DNA of 64,000 nt from Pseudodonghicola sp048268305 (GTDB lineage Bacteria; Pseudomonadota; Alphaproteobacteria; Rhodobacterales; Rhodobacteraceae): positions 372,001 to 436,000 of the forward strand of contig NZ_JBLWVT010000003.1 in NCBI RefSeq assembly GCF_048268305.1. The letters are read 5' to 3'. Below, in pieces: positions 25,549 through 34,453 of the stretch. The position numbers and the translations under genes are program-made. Every line of letters begins with the position of its first letter. Position 1 is the first letter of the stretch. The notes under the pieces were generated by a model. It saw only the letters and a program-made list of their open reading frames with translations. It ran no database searches and was not told the DNA's origin.

Positions 25549-26271
25549 ATGAAGAAGATGATTCTCGCCACTGCGCTGCTGGCACTGACCGCCGGCATGG
25601 GCGTGGCCCAGACCGTGCGCCTTGGCACCGAGGGTGCCTATCCTCCGTATAACTTCATTGACGACAAGGGGCAGGTCGCGGGATTTGAACGCGTGCTGGG
25701 CGATGAGCTGTGCAAGCGCGCCGAACTGACCTGCGAATGGGTCACCAACGATTGGGATTCGATCATTCCGAACTTGGTCAGCGGCAACTATGACGCCATC
25801 ATCGCCGGCATGTCGATCACCGACGAACGCAAGCAGGTCGTTGATTTCTCGGAAAACTACACGCCGCCCTCGCCCTCGGCCTATATGGCGAAATCGGCCG
25901 ATGCCGATATCGAACACGGGGTGATCGCGGCGCAGACCGGCACCATCCAGGCGGCGCATATCGCCACCACCGGCGCCACCCTGCTTGAGTTCCCCTCCCC
26001 CGATGAAACCGTCGCCGCCGTCGAGTCGGGCGAAGCCGAAGCGGTGCTGGCCGATAAGGATTACCTGATCCCGGTGGTCGATGAATCCGGCGGCGCCATG
26101 GTCTTCGTCGGCGAGGATCTGCCGCTGGGCGGCGGTATCGGCATGGCCTTCCGCAAATCCGACCCGGAGCTGCGCGGCAAGTTCGATGCGGCGATCAAGT
26201 CGATGAAGGCCGACGGCAGCCTGAACAAGCTGATCGCCGAATACCTGGGCGAAGATTCGCCGCACTTCTGA
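25549..26271 (+). CDS. polar amino acid ABC transporter, periplasmic binding protein
   Basis: A 240-residue SBP of family 3. A signal peptide ends at GVAQT (about residue 21). The hallmark segments are RLGTEGAYPPYNFIDDKG, CKRAELTCEWV with a cysteine pair typical of lysine/arginine/ornithine binders, DWDSIIPNL and AIIAGMSITDERKQVVDFS. It has an AAGGGAG ribosome site. A strong hairpin follows the gene, which would favour a higher mRNA level for this component than for the permeases. Confidence 0.92.
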   Translation: MKKMILATALLALTAGMGVAQTVRLGTEGAYPPYNFIDDKGQVAGFERVLGDELCKRAELTCEWVTNDWDSIIPNLVSGNYDAIIAGMSITDERKQVVDFSENYTPPSPSAYMAKSADADIEHGVIAAQTGTIQAAHIATTGATLLEFPSPDETVAAVESGEAEAVLADKDYLIPVVDESGGAMVFVGEDLPLGGGIGMAFRKSDPELRGKFDAAIKSMKADGSLNKLIAEYLGEDSPHF

Positions 26272-26289
26272 TCCCGCAGGGATCGTGAC

Positions 26290-26317
26290 GGCGCCGGGCG
26301 GCGATCTGCCCGGCGCC
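26290..26317 (+). terminator. intercistronic hairpin after the binding-protein gene
   Basis: GGCGCCGGGC (26290-26299) pairs perfectly with GCCCGGCGCC (26308-26317). No U-run follows. In ABC operons such hairpins act as leaky terminators or protect the upstream mRNA; either would raise binding protein over permease. Confidence 0.6.
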
Positions 26318-26326
26318 TGATCGCCC

Positions 26327-27247
26327 GTGCCCCTCCGCCCCACGAGGCCCGCCATTTTCAGCGTCTGCTCAGATCCCTCCACCCTGCCGCAATGGCAGTG
26401 GCTTGCCTGCTATCTGACCACGGGCAAGCACCTGGCCTTCTATGGCTCTTTCGGGGTGGTGCTGCTTCTGCTGGCGATCACCGCGCCGGCGGCGCTGCTG
26501 TTCGGCTTTGGTGCCGCCGCCTCGGCCCGGTCGCATTTCGCGCCGCTGAGCTGGCTGGGAAAGCTCTATATCGCCATCGTGCGCGGCGTGCCGGACATCG
26601 CCTTTTTCCTGTTCTTCGTGATCGCGCTCGACCAGGGCTTCGAATGGCTGCGGCACAAGATCAAATGCCCCGACTGGGATCAGCCGATCCGTCAGGGCAA
26701 CGATTTCGTGGTCTGTCCGGCCGCCAAGCTGCCGCTTGGGACGTCGCCGCAATGGGTGCATGAGACCTATGGGTTCTTCCTGGCGGTGCTGACCTTCGCC
26801 ATCGTCTTCGGCGCCTTCGCCGGCAACGTGCTCTATGGCGCCATGCGCGCGGTGCCCCGCGCCCAGATGGAAACCGCCGAGGCCTATGGCATGTCGCACC
26901 GGCAGGCCTTCTGGCGGATTCTGGTGCCACAGATGTGGGTTTATGCGCTGCCTGGCCTGTCCAACCTGTGGATGGTGCTGATCAAGGCGACCCCGCTCCT
27001 GTTCCTGCTGGGGGTCGAGGATATCGTCTATTGGGCGCGCGAACTGGGCGGATCGAAGACCGCGCGCTTTACCGATTATCCGCATGGCGACTGGCGTATC
27101 TGGTATTTCCTGGCGCTGCTGATCTTTTATCTGGCGTTCACCCGGGTCTCTGAAATCGCGCTGACCCGGATCATGCGCCGGCTGTCGCATGGTCAGGCCA
27201 CCGCCGCCGGAGAGGCGCAGCGCCGCAGCGCGGGAGGACCGCCATGA
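26327..27247 (+). CDS. polar amino acid ABC transporter, permease 1
   Basis: A 306-residue membrane subunit. The BPD_transp_1 core with the EAA loop (ETAEAYGMSHRQAFWRILVPQ) is in the C-terminal half. Between spans 1-2 and the core lies an extra ~50-residue periplasmic segment with two cysteines (KCPDWDQPIRQGNDFVVCPA), an uncommon insert that may form a disulfide. Start: GTG at 26327, the only candidate before the first span. The stop overlaps the next ATG by four bases. Confidence 0.88.
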   Translation: MPLRPTRPAIFSVCSDPSTLPQWQWLACYLTTGKHLAFYGSFGVVLLLLAITAPAALLFGFGAAASARSHFAPLSWLGKLYIAIVRGVPDIAFFLFFVIALDQGFEWLRHKIKCPDWDQPIRQGNDFVVCPAAKLPLGTSPQWVHETYGFFLAVLTFAIVFGAFAGNVLYGAMRAVPRAQMETAEAYGMSHRQAFWRILVPQMWVYALPGLSNLWMVLIKATPLLFLLGVEDIVYWARELGGSKTARFTDYPHGDWRIWYFLALLIFYLAFTRVSEIALTRIMRRLSHGQATAAGEAQRRSAGGPP

Positions 27248-28050
27248 GCTGTTGGGCCACCATCCAGGACTATGGCTTGCGCTCGATCGGCATGGGCGAA
27301 CGTCTGCTGCCGCGCAACGACTTCACGCTTTGCCAGCAGTTCACGCTGATCGGCTCGGGCATGGTATGGAACATCTATTTCGGCGTGCTGGCGCTGCTGG
27401 CCGGCTTCCTGCTGGCCACCGCGCTGGCGGTCGGCAAATCCTCGCGCCACCGGTTGCTGCGCAAACCGGCGGAATGGTTCATCTTCCTCTTCCGCGGCTC
27501 GCCGCTCTTCATCCAGTTCTTCTTCGCCTATTTCCTCTTCCTCAGCCTGAAAAGCGTATCGTCCTTCTTCGACGCCTTTACCTCGGCCTGGCTGGGGGCG
27601 CTGGTGGTGCTGTTCTTCAACACCGCCGCCTATTCGGGCGAGATCTTCTATGGCGCGCTGCTGTCGATCCCGCGCGGCGATCTCGAGGCGGCCGATGCCT
27701 ATGGCTTCTCCGGCTGGAACAAGTTCCGCCGGATCACCTGGCCCACCATGCTGCGGCTGGCCTGGCCGGCCTATACCAACGAGGCGATCTTTCTGTTCCA
27801 CGCCACCACGCTGGTCTTCTTCTCGGGCTTTCCGGCGCTGCAACAGCGGGGGGACGCGCTCTATTACGCCAGCTATTTCGCCGACAAGACCTTCAACCCC
27901 TTCATCCCCTACCCGATCCTGGCGATGTATTTCATCCTGCTGACGCTTTGCGTCGTCGGCCTGTTTGGGGTGATCAACAAGCGGCTGAACCGGCATCTGC
28001 CGGCCGAGCGCCGGGCCCGGATGCGGATTCGCCCGAACCTGCTGCGCTAG
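27244..28050 (+). CDS. polar amino acid ABC transporter, permease 2
   Basis: A 268-residue permease. EAA loop LEAADAYGFSGWNKFRRITWP; five or six spans. An N-terminal extension (SCWATIQDYGLRSIGMGERLLPRNDF) precedes the first span, as in HisM/ArtM relatives. It pairs with the preceding permease to form the channel. Starts in an ATGA overlap, so translation is coupled. Confidence 0.9.
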   Translation: MSCWATIQDYGLRSIGMGERLLPRNDFTLCQQFTLIGSGMVWNIYFGVLALLAGFLLATALAVGKSSRHRLLRKPAEWFIFLFRGSPLFIQFFFAYFLFLSLKSVSSFFDAFTSAWLGALVVLFFNTAAYSGEIFYGALLSIPRGDLEAADAYGFSGWNKFRRITWPTMLRLAWPAYTNEAIFLFHATTLVFFSGFPALQQRGDALYYASYFADKTFNPFIPYPILAMYFILLTLCVVGLFGVINKRLNRHLPAERRARMRIRPNLLR

Positions 28051-28161
28051 CCGCGCACGCCGCTCTCCGCCTGAAAGCGCAGCATTCTAGGGATTTTTGC
28101 GCCCTCTCCAGGGGGGCTCCCGCTTTCATGCTTGCCAAACGGGGGGGCGGCTCGCTATCCA

Positions 28162-28177
28162 TAATTTGATCAAATTA
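28162..28177. promoter_or_regulatory. 16-bp AT-rich palindrome before the polyamine-type cluster
   Basis: TAATTTGATCAAATTA is perfectly symmetrical and stands out in GC-rich surroundings. It ends four bases before the first glutamine synthetase gene, overlapping where the transcript should begin. TTTGATCAAA-type palindromes are bound by XRE-cupin (PuuR-like) and some GntR repressors. No regulator gene is adjacent. Symmetry is seen; the regulator class is inference. Confidence 0.6.
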
Positions 28178-28181
28178 CGGA

Positions 28182-29543
28182 ATGATTGAAACAATGTCCG
28201 CCAATGCGATGAAATCCTGGCTGCGCAAGACGCCCCAGGTCCGCACCATCCGCGTCGCCGCCGCCGATCTGAACGGCCAGCCGCGCGGCAAGCGTGTCCC
28301 CGCCCGTTTCGCCGATAAGGTGGTCACCGACGGCACCCGCTTTCCGCTGTCGGTGATGAACCTCGACATCTGGGGGGAGGATGTCGACGACAGCCCCCTG
28401 GTCTTTGAGAGCGGCGACCGCGACGGGGTGCTGAAGCCCACCGAACGCGGCTTCGTGCCGATGCCCTGGCTCGAGGCGCCCACCGCGCTGCTGCCGATCT
28501 GGATGTTCTACGACGATGGCCGCCCCTTCGACGGCGATCCGCGCCACGCGCTGGCCTCGGTGCTCAAACGGTACAAAGCGCGGGGGCTGACCCCTGTTGT
28601 CGCGGTGGAACTCGAGTTCTTCCTGATCGACGACAGCGGCAAGTCGCTGCAGGTGCCACTGTCGCCGCGGTCCGGCAAGCGCCGCAAGGCGGCCGAGATC
28701 ATGTCGATCCGGGCGCTCGATGCCTTCGACACCTTCTTCACCGATCTCTATGACGCCTGCGAGGCGATGGACATCCCGGCCGATACCGCGATCTCGGAAG
28801 CGGGTCTGGGGCAATTCGAGATCAACCTGATGCATCAGGACGACGCCCTGCGCGCCGCCGACGATGCCTGGCTGTTCAAGATGCTGGTCAAGGGGATGGC
28901 ACGGCGGCACGGTTTCGCCGCCTCCTTCATGGCCAAACCTTACGAGGATTACTCGGGCTCGGGGCTGCACATGCATTTCTCGATCCTCGACGAGAACGGC
29001 AACAACATTTTCGACGATGGCGGCCCGCGCGGCACCGATACGCTGCGCCACGCGGTCGGCGGCTGCCTGTCGGCGATGCATGATTCCACCCTGGTCTTCG
29101 CGCCCCATGCCAACAGCTATGACCGGCTGGTGCCCGGCGCCCATGCGCCGACCCGGATCTGCTGGGCCTATGAAAACCGCACCTCGGCGGTGCGGGTGCC
29201 CTCGGGCAATCCGGCGGCGCGGCGGATCGAACACCGGGTCGCGGGGGGCGACGTGAACCCCTATCTGACCGTCGCCGCCATCCTCGGCGCCGCACTGATG
29301 GGGATCGAGGACCGGATCGAACCCCAGGCCCCGATTACCGGCAACGCCTATGATCTGGACCTGCCACAGGTGCCCACCGACTGGGGCCAGGCGATCGAGA
29401 TCTTCGCCAACAGCCCGCTGATGCCGCGTATCTTCCCGGCCGAGCTGATCCGCAATCTGACCCTGACAAAGCGGCAGGAGTTGCACTATATGGCTGAACT
29501 GTCACCGTCCGAGCAGGTTGAAATCTATCTCGACACGGTGTGA
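28182..29543 (+). CDS. glutamine synthetase family protein 1 (gamma-glutamyl-polyamine synthetase-like)
   Basis: A 453-residue glutamate-amine ligase of the PuuA/GlnA3 branch. N-terminal beta-grasp (VRTIRVAAADLNGQPRGKRVP) and catalytic domain with VELEFFLID (metal Glu), SGLHMHFSI, NSYDRLVPGAHAP and NRTSAVRVPSG. The adenylylation Tyr region of true GlnA is absent. Such enzymes attach glutamate to putrescine or other amines. ATG at 28182 or 28194; the first is used. A paralogue lies two genes downstream. Confidence 0.88.
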   Translation: MIETMSANAMKSWLRKTPQVRTIRVAAADLNGQPRGKRVPARFADKVVTDGTRFPLSVMNLDIWGEDVDDSPLVFESGDRDGVLKPTERGFVPMPWLEAPTALLPIWMFYDDGRPFDGDPRHALASVLKRYKARGLTPVVAVELEFFLIDDSGKSLQVPLSPRSGKRRKAAEIMSIRALDAFDTFFTDLYDACEAMDIPADTAISEAGLGQFEINLMHQDDALRAADDAWLFKMLVKGMARRHGFAASFMAKPYEDYSGSGLHMHFSILDENGNNIFDDGGPRGTDTLRHAVGGCLSAMHDSTLVFAPHANSYDRLVPGAHAPTRICWAYENRTSAVRVPSGNPAARRIEHRVAGGDVNPYLTVAAILGAALMGIEDRIEPQAPITGNAYDLDLPQVPTDWGQAIEIFANSPLMPRIFPAELIRNLTLTKRQELHYMAELSPSEQVEIYLDTV

Positions 29544-29550
29544 TCGCGAC

Positions 29551-29582
29551 GCGGCGCCCGAGGCCTCTTGCCCGGGCGCCGC
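29551..29582 (+). other. GC-rich intercistronic hairpin
   Basis: GCGGCGCCCG (29551-29560) pairs with CGGGCGCCGC (29573-29582) between the first glutamine synthetase homologue and the amidotransferase. No U-run follows, so it is more likely an mRNA stability or attenuation element than a terminator. Confidence 0.5.
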
Positions 29583-29621
29583 GCGCCATCTACTCTCACG
29601 ACAGCCATAATCTGGTGATCC

Positions 29622-30305
29622 ATGAAAATCGGTATTCTGCAAACCGGCCACTCTCCCGATCCGCTGATCGCGCCTCTTGGCGACTATGATCAGCTTTTCG
29701 AAAACCTTCTCGGCGGCAACGGCTTCGTCTTCGAGGTCTTCCCGGTGGTCGATGGCGTCTTCCCGCCGGGGCCCGAGGTGGCCGACGGTTGGATCGTCAC
29801 CGGGTCGCGCCACGGCGTCTATGAGGATCATCCCTGGATCCCGCCGCTGGAACAGATGATCCGCGACATCAAGGCCAGCGGCAAGCCGCTGATCGGCGTC
29901 TGCTTCGGCCATCAGATCATCGCTCAGGCGCTGGGTGGCAAGGTCGAGAAATTCGCCGGTGGCTGGTCGGTGGGGCGCACCGAATACGACATGGGCGGCA
30001 CCCCCGTGGTCCTGAATGCCTGGCATCAGGATCAGGTCACCGAGCTGCCCGAGGGCGCCCGGGTGCTGGCCGGGAACGACTTTTGCCAGAATGCCATCCT
30101 GGCCTATGACGACAACGTCTGGACGGTGCAGCCGCACCCCGAGTTCAGACCCACCTTCATCAAAGGGCTGATCGACACCCGTGGCCACGGGGTGGTCCCC
30201 GAGCCGCTGCTGGAACAGGCCGAGGATCAGCTTGGCGTGCCGGTGGATAACGATCGCATCGCCCATTTCATGGCCGAATTCCTGAAAGGTAAGAGGTCCG
30301 CATGA
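29622..30305 (+). CDS. class I glutamine amidotransferase-like hydrolase
   Basis: A 227-residue stand-alone GATase. The nucleophile Cys is in GVCFGHQII and the His-Glu pair in PHPEF. It is of the GuaA-N type rather than the PuuD/peptidase C26 type, yet placed between two gamma-glutamyl-ligase homologues, so it may do the PuuD job of removing the glutamyl group, or supply ammonia. The stop overlaps the next ATG (ATGA), showing tight coupling. Confidence 0.85.
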   Translation: MKIGILQTGHSPDPLIAPLGDYDQLFENLLGGNGFVFEVFPVVDGVFPPGPEVADGWIVTGSRHGVYEDHPWIPPLEQMIRDIKASGKPLIGVCFGHQIIAQALGGKVEKFAGGWSVGRTEYDMGGTPVVLNAWHQDQVTELPEGARVLAGNDFCQNAILAYDDNVWTVQPHPEFRPTFIKGLIDTRGHGVVPEPLLEQAEDQLGVPVDNDRIAHFMAEFLKGKRSA

Positions 30306-31663
30306 CCACCGACTGGATGAAAGACCTGCCTCAGTCCGCCAAGGCCTATCTTGAAGGGCGCCGCCTGGACGAGGTGGAATGCATCATCGGCGACCTGCCC
30401 GGCATTGCCCGCGGCAAGGCGGTGCCGGCGACGAAATTCGCCCGCCAGCCCTATTTCCACCTGCCCGACAGCATCTTTTTCCAGACCATCACCGGGGACT
30501 GGGGCGAGGCCGCCGGCGAAGAGGGGTTTATCGAGCGCGACATGATCCTGCGCCCCGACATGACCACCGCCACCGCCGCGCCCTGGACCGGCGACTGGAC
30601 GCTGCAGGTGATCCACGACGCCTATGACCGCGATGGCGACCCGATCCCCTTCAGCCCGCGCAACGTGCTCAAGCGCGTGGTGCAGATGTACCGTGACAAG
30701 GGATGGGAGCCGGTGGTGGCGCCCGAGATGGAATTCTATCTGGTCGCCCGCAACACCGACCCGGCCAAGGAGATCGAGCCGATGATGGGCCGCTCCGGCC
30801 GCCCGGCGGCGGCGCGCCAGGCCTATTCGATGACGGCGGTCGACGAATTCGGCCCGGTGATCGACGATATCTATGACTTCGCCGAAGCCATGGGGATGGA
30901 GATCGACGGCATCACCCAGGAAGGCGGCGCCGGTCAGCTCGAGATCAACCTGCGCCACGGCGATCCGGTGAAGCTGGCCGATGAAGTGTTCTATTTCAAG
31001 CGCCTGATCCGCGAGGCGGCGCTGCGTCACGATTGTTTCGCCACCTTCATGGCCAAGCCGATCGCCGACGAGCCCGGCAGCGCCATGCATGTGCACCATT
31101 CGGTGATGGACCGGTCGAAGAAACAGAACCTCTTCGTCGGGCCGCAGGGCGGGGAGACGGACATGTTCTTCCATTTCATCGGCGGGCTGCAGCGGCATCT
31201 GCCGGCGGCGATCGCCGTGCTGGCGCCCTACGTGAACTCCTATCGCCGCTATGTGCGCGAACAGGCCGCCCCGATCAACCTGAGCTGGGGCCGCGACAAC
31301 CGCACCACCGGCATCCGCGTGCCGATCTCCTCGCCCGAGGCGCGGCGGGTCGAGAACCGTCTGGCCGGGATGGACTGCAACCCCTATCTGGGCATCGCCG
31401 CCAGCCTCGCCTGCGGCTATCTTGGCATGACGCAGGAAATCCGCCCCGACAAGCAACAGCGCGGCGACGCCTATAATGGCGAGCCGGACATTCCCCAGGT
31501 GATGGGCCAGGCGCTCGATCTCTTCGACGAGTCGGACGATCTGCGCCATATGCTGGGGGCCGAATTCTGCCGCGTCTACAGCATCGTCAAGCGGCTGGAA
31601 TACGAGGAATACCTGCAGGTGATCTCGCCCTGGGAGCGGGAACATCTGCTGCTGAACGTCTGA
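30302..31663 (+). CDS. glutamine synthetase family protein 2 (gamma-glutamyl-polyamine synthetase-like)
   Basis: A 453-residue paralogue of the first ligase with clearly different sequence: IIGDLPGIARGKAVPATKF, APEMEFYLV, GGAGQLEINLRHGDP, AMHVHHSV, NSYRRYV and NRTTGIRVP. Same length and fold. With the amidotransferase, oxidase and upstream importer it fits a gamma-glutamyl route of polyamine use. Which of the two ligases uses which amine cannot be told. Confidence 0.88.
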   Translation: MTTDWMKDLPQSAKAYLEGRRLDEVECIIGDLPGIARGKAVPATKFARQPYFHLPDSIFFQTITGDWGEAAGEEGFIERDMILRPDMTTATAAPWTGDWTLQVIHDAYDRDGDPIPFSPRNVLKRVVQMYRDKGWEPVVAPEMEFYLVARNTDPAKEIEPMMGRSGRPAAARQAYSMTAVDEFGPVIDDIYDFAEAMGMEIDGITQEGGAGQLEINLRHGDPVKLADEVFYFKRLIREAALRHDCFATFMAKPIADEPGSAMHVHHSVMDRSKKQNLFVGPQGGETDMFFHFIGGLQRHLPAAIAVLAPYVNSYRRYVREQAAPINLSWGRDNRTTGIRVPISSPEARRVENRLAGMDCNPYLGIAASLACGYLGMTQEIRPDKQQRGDAYNGEPDIPQVMGQALDLFDESDDLRHMLGAEFCRVYSIVKRLEYEEYLQVISPWEREHLLLNV

Positions 31664-31684
31664 GCCCGAAGCGGTCGTCAGCGC

Positions 31685-31720
31685 CTCCCCCGGCCCCTGC
31701 CGGGGGAGATGAGTATTTTG
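31685..31720 (+). repeat. REP-like hairpin CTCCCCCGGC/GCCGGGGGAG with GAGTATTTT tail
   Basis: A 10-bp perfect stem (31685-31694 with 31699-31708) is followed by ATGAGTATTTTG and a GGATGAAG segment. I know similar hairpin plus (G)AGTATTT...GATGAAG units as frequent intergenic repeats in Rhodobacterales. It may also act as a weak terminator between the second ligase and the oxidase gene. Confidence 0.5.
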
Positions 31721-31760
31721 ACACGGATGAAGACGCCGGCAGGCGCGGAAAGGACCGGCG

Positions 31761-33071
31761 ATGGGCCTCAATCTGCTTTATTCCAACGACAAACCCGGCG
31801 CCTATCCCAACAGCTGGTACGCGGCCACCGCACAGCCGCTTGCCCCCTTCCCGCCGCTCTCGGGCCATACACATGCCGATGTGGTGGTGGTCGGGGCCGG
31901 CTATACCGGCCTGTCGGCGGCGCTGCATCTGGCCGAAGCGGGGATGGATGTGCTGCTGCTGGAGGCCAACCGCGTCGGCTTCGGCGCCTCGGGGCGCAAT
32001 GGCGGGCAATTGGGCAGCGGTCAGCGCCAACCGCAGGACGTGGTCGAGAAGCTGACCGGCCAGGCTGAAGCGGACAAGCTGTGGCGGCTGGCCGAGGAAG
32101 CCAAGGCGGTGGTCAAGGGGCTGATCCAGCGCCACAATATCGACTGCGACCTGAAGCCGGGCGTCGCCTGGGCGGGATCGTCGAAGGGCGATGTCACCCA
32201 TCTGCACGACTATGCCAGGCATCTGCGAGATCGCTATGCCTATGATCAGATCGACATTCTGGGAGCGGAGGCCTTTCACGATCTCTGCCCCTCGCCCGAT
32301 TACAAGGGTGGCATCGTCGATTGGGACGCGGGCCATCTGCATCCGCTGAAATACGTGCTGGGGCTGGCGCGCGCGGCGCGGGACGCGGGCGTGCGTATCC
32401 ACGAGATGACCGAGGTTCTTGAGATCGAGACTGGCCCGCGCGCCCGGCTGCGCTGCCCGCAGGGTGAGGTGACCGCCGATCATGTGATCCTGGCCTGCAA
32501 CGGCTATCTCGGCGGGCTGGAGCCGAAGGTGGCGGCCCGCGTGATGCCGATCAACAATTTCATCGTCGCGACTGAACCCCTGGGGGCAGAGACCGCGAAG
32601 ATCCTCACCAAGGACATCGCGGTGGCCGACAGCCGCTTTGTGGTGAATTACTTCCGCCTCAGCGCCGACGGGCGGCTGCTGTTCGGGGGTGGCGAAAACT
32701 ATGGCTATCGCTTCCCGGCCAGCATCGAGGCATTGGTGCGCAAGCCGATGCTGGAGATCTATCCGCATCTGAGGGATGTGCGCATCGACTATGCCTGGGG
32801 CGGCACCCTGGCGATCACCATGAAGCGATTGCCCTATCTGGCGCGGGTGGCGCCCAACATGCTGTCGGCCTCGGGTTATTCCGGCCACGGGGTCGGCACC
32901 GCCACCCATGCGGGGTATCTGATGGCCCAGGCGGTCCAGGGCGAGGCGGCGGGATTTGACACCATGGCGCGCGTCCCCAGCACGCCCTTCCCGGGCGGCA
33001 CGGCGCTGCGCAACCCGCTCCTGGCGCTGGCGATGACCTGGTTCGGCCTGCGCGACCGGCTGGGGATATGA
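31761..33071 (+). CDS. FAD-dependent amine oxidoreductase (PuuB-like)
   Basis: A 436-residue DAO-family flavoprotein. Rossmann motif VVVVGAGYTGLSAALHLAEAG, then RNGGQLGSGQR, CNGYL and a C-terminal SGYSGHGVGTATHAGYLMAQAV block typical of gamma-glutamylputrescine oxidase (PuuB/OrdL). It would oxidise the gamma-glutamylated amine to an aldehyde with release of ammonia. A terminator 40 bases after the stop ends the cluster. The aldehyde dehydrogenase (PuuC) expected next is not present here. Confidence 0.88.
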   Translation: MGLNLLYSNDKPGAYPNSWYAATAQPLAPFPPLSGHTHADVVVVGAGYTGLSAALHLAEAGMDVLLLEANRVGFGASGRNGGQLGSGQRQPQDVVEKLTGQAEADKLWRLAEEAKAVVKGLIQRHNIDCDLKPGVAWAGSSKGDVTHLHDYARHLRDRYAYDQIDILGAEAFHDLCPSPDYKGGIVDWDAGHLHPLKYVLGLARAARDAGVRIHEMTEVLEIETGPRARLRCPQGEVTADHVILACNGYLGGLEPKVAARVMPINNFIVATEPLGAETAKILTKDIAVADSRFVVNYFRLSADGRLLFGGGENYGYRFPASIEALVRKPMLEIYPHLRDVRIDYAWGGTLAITMKRLPYLARVAPNMLSASGYSGHGVGTATHAGYLMAQAVQGEAAGFDTMARVPSTPFPGGTALRNPLLALAMTWFGLRDRLGI

Positions 33072-33109
33072 TCGCCTTCTGATTGCACCCGATCTGCGAC
33101 ACGACAGGA

Positions 33110-33145
33110 ACAGAGGGGCAGGTTTTTGCCCCTCTGTCCGTTTGT
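33110..33145 (+). terminator. terminator of the polyamine-type cluster
   Basis: ACAGAGGGGCA (33110-33120) pairs with TGCCCCTCTGT (33127-33137) and is followed by CCGTTTGT. Perfect 11-bp stem. Confidence 0.8.
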
Positions 33146-33208
33146 GCGCTTGGCATCCCGGAACATCTGTTTTACCTTTCCCGAAGGTTCAATTCAGGAA
33201 TTCCAAAT

Positions 33209-34426
33209 ATGGCCCTTATCCCGAACGTCCACGACGCCGAACCCATCCCCCCCGCGGCCCGCGATGCCATTGATGCGCTGCTGCAATCGGGCGATCTGTT
33301 CCGTTACACCGCGCCGCAGGACGCGCCGGTGGCCCTGCTGGAGCGCGAATTCGCCGACATGATCGGCTCGAAATACGCGCTCGCGGTCTCTTCCTGCTCG
33401 GCAGCGTTGTTTCTGTCGCTGAAGGCACTGAACCTGCCGCGCGACGCCCGGGTGCTGATCCCCGGCTTCACTTTCGCCGCCGTTCCCTCCTCGATCATTC
33501 ATGCGGATTGCTATCCGGTGCTCTGCGAGGTGAAGGACAATTATCGGATCGACATGGCGGATTTCGAAGCCAAGCTGGATCAGGATATCGCCGCTGTCAT
33601 CATCAGCCACATGCGCGGCCACACCAGCGACATGGACGCGATCGTGGCGCTGTGCGCGGCGCGCGGCATCCCGGTGATCGAGGACGCGGCACATTCGCTG
33701 GGCACCGTCTGGGATGGCCGCAACATCGGCACCATCGGCAAGATCGGCTGTTTCTCCTTCCAGTCCTACAAGATGATCAACGCCGGCGAAGGTGGTATCC
33801 TGATCACCGACGACGCCGATCTGGTAGCCCGCGCGGTGATCATGTCCGGCGCCTACGAGCACAACTGGAAAAAGCACAAGGGCCCGCATGGCGACAATAG
33901 CGACACGCTGCAGCTTGCCTTCGAGCGCTGGCAGAACCAGTTGCCGCTTTATAACCTGCGGATGAGCAACCTGTCGGCGGCGGTGATCCGGCCGCAATTG
34001 CCCGAGCTGATGCGGCGGGTCGAGGACGGGCGCCGCAACCACGACTATGTGGCGGCCAAGCTGAACGCCTCGCCCTTCCTGTCGGTGCCCGATCCGCTGG
34101 GCCCCGAGGTGCGCGCGCCGGATTCGATCCAGTTCAACCTGGTCGGCATGGACGACGCCCAGACCCGCGCCTTTGCCGATGCGGCCGCCGCCGCGGGCGT
34201 CAAGGTGCAGGTCTTCGGCATGAGCACGGACAACGCCCGCGCCTTTTGGAACTGGCAGTTCATCCCCGATCTGCCCGAGCTGCCGCAGACCCGCGCCATG
34301 CTGATGCGCGCCTGTGACGTACGGCTGCCGGTCTATCTGCAAGAGGACCAGCTGGATGCCATCGCCGAGGTGCTGATCCACGCCGCGGCCGAGGCCGCCG
34401 GCCCGCTGCGCGCCTACGGCACCTGA
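33209..34426 (+). CDS. DegT/DnrJ/EryC1/StrS-family aminotransferase
   Basis: A 405-residue PLP enzyme. VLIPGFTFAAVPSSI, VIEDAAHSLG and the PLP lysine in FQSYKMINAGEGG are family hallmarks. Most members transaminate keto-sugars for glycan synthesis. Here no sugar-biosynthesis genes are nearby and both sides are closed by terminators, so it is a single-gene unit with unknown substrate. Start: ATG at 33209 with AGGA upstream; an earlier in-frame ATG would run through the preceding terminator. Confidence 0.87.
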   Translation: MALIPNVHDAEPIPPAARDAIDALLQSGDLFRYTAPQDAPVALLEREFADMIGSKYALAVSSCSAALFLSLKALNLPRDARVLIPGFTFAAVPSSIIHADCYPVLCEVKDNYRIDMADFEAKLDQDIAAVIISHMRGHTSDMDAIVALCAARGIPVIEDAAHSLGTVWDGRNIGTIGKIGCFSFQSYKMINAGEGGILITDDADLVARAVIMSGAYEHNWKKHKGPHGDNSDTLQLAFERWQNQLPLYNLRMSNLSAAVIRPQLPELMRRVEDGRRNHDYVAAKLNASPFLSVPDPLGPEVRAPDSIQFNLVGMDDAQTRAFADAAAAAGVKVQVFGMSTDNARAFWNWQFIPDLPELPQTRAMLMRACDVRLPVYLQEDQLDAIAEVLIHAAAEAAGPLRAYGT

Positions 34427-34453
34427 CACCGCAGGCCAAGGCCGCAACCGACA

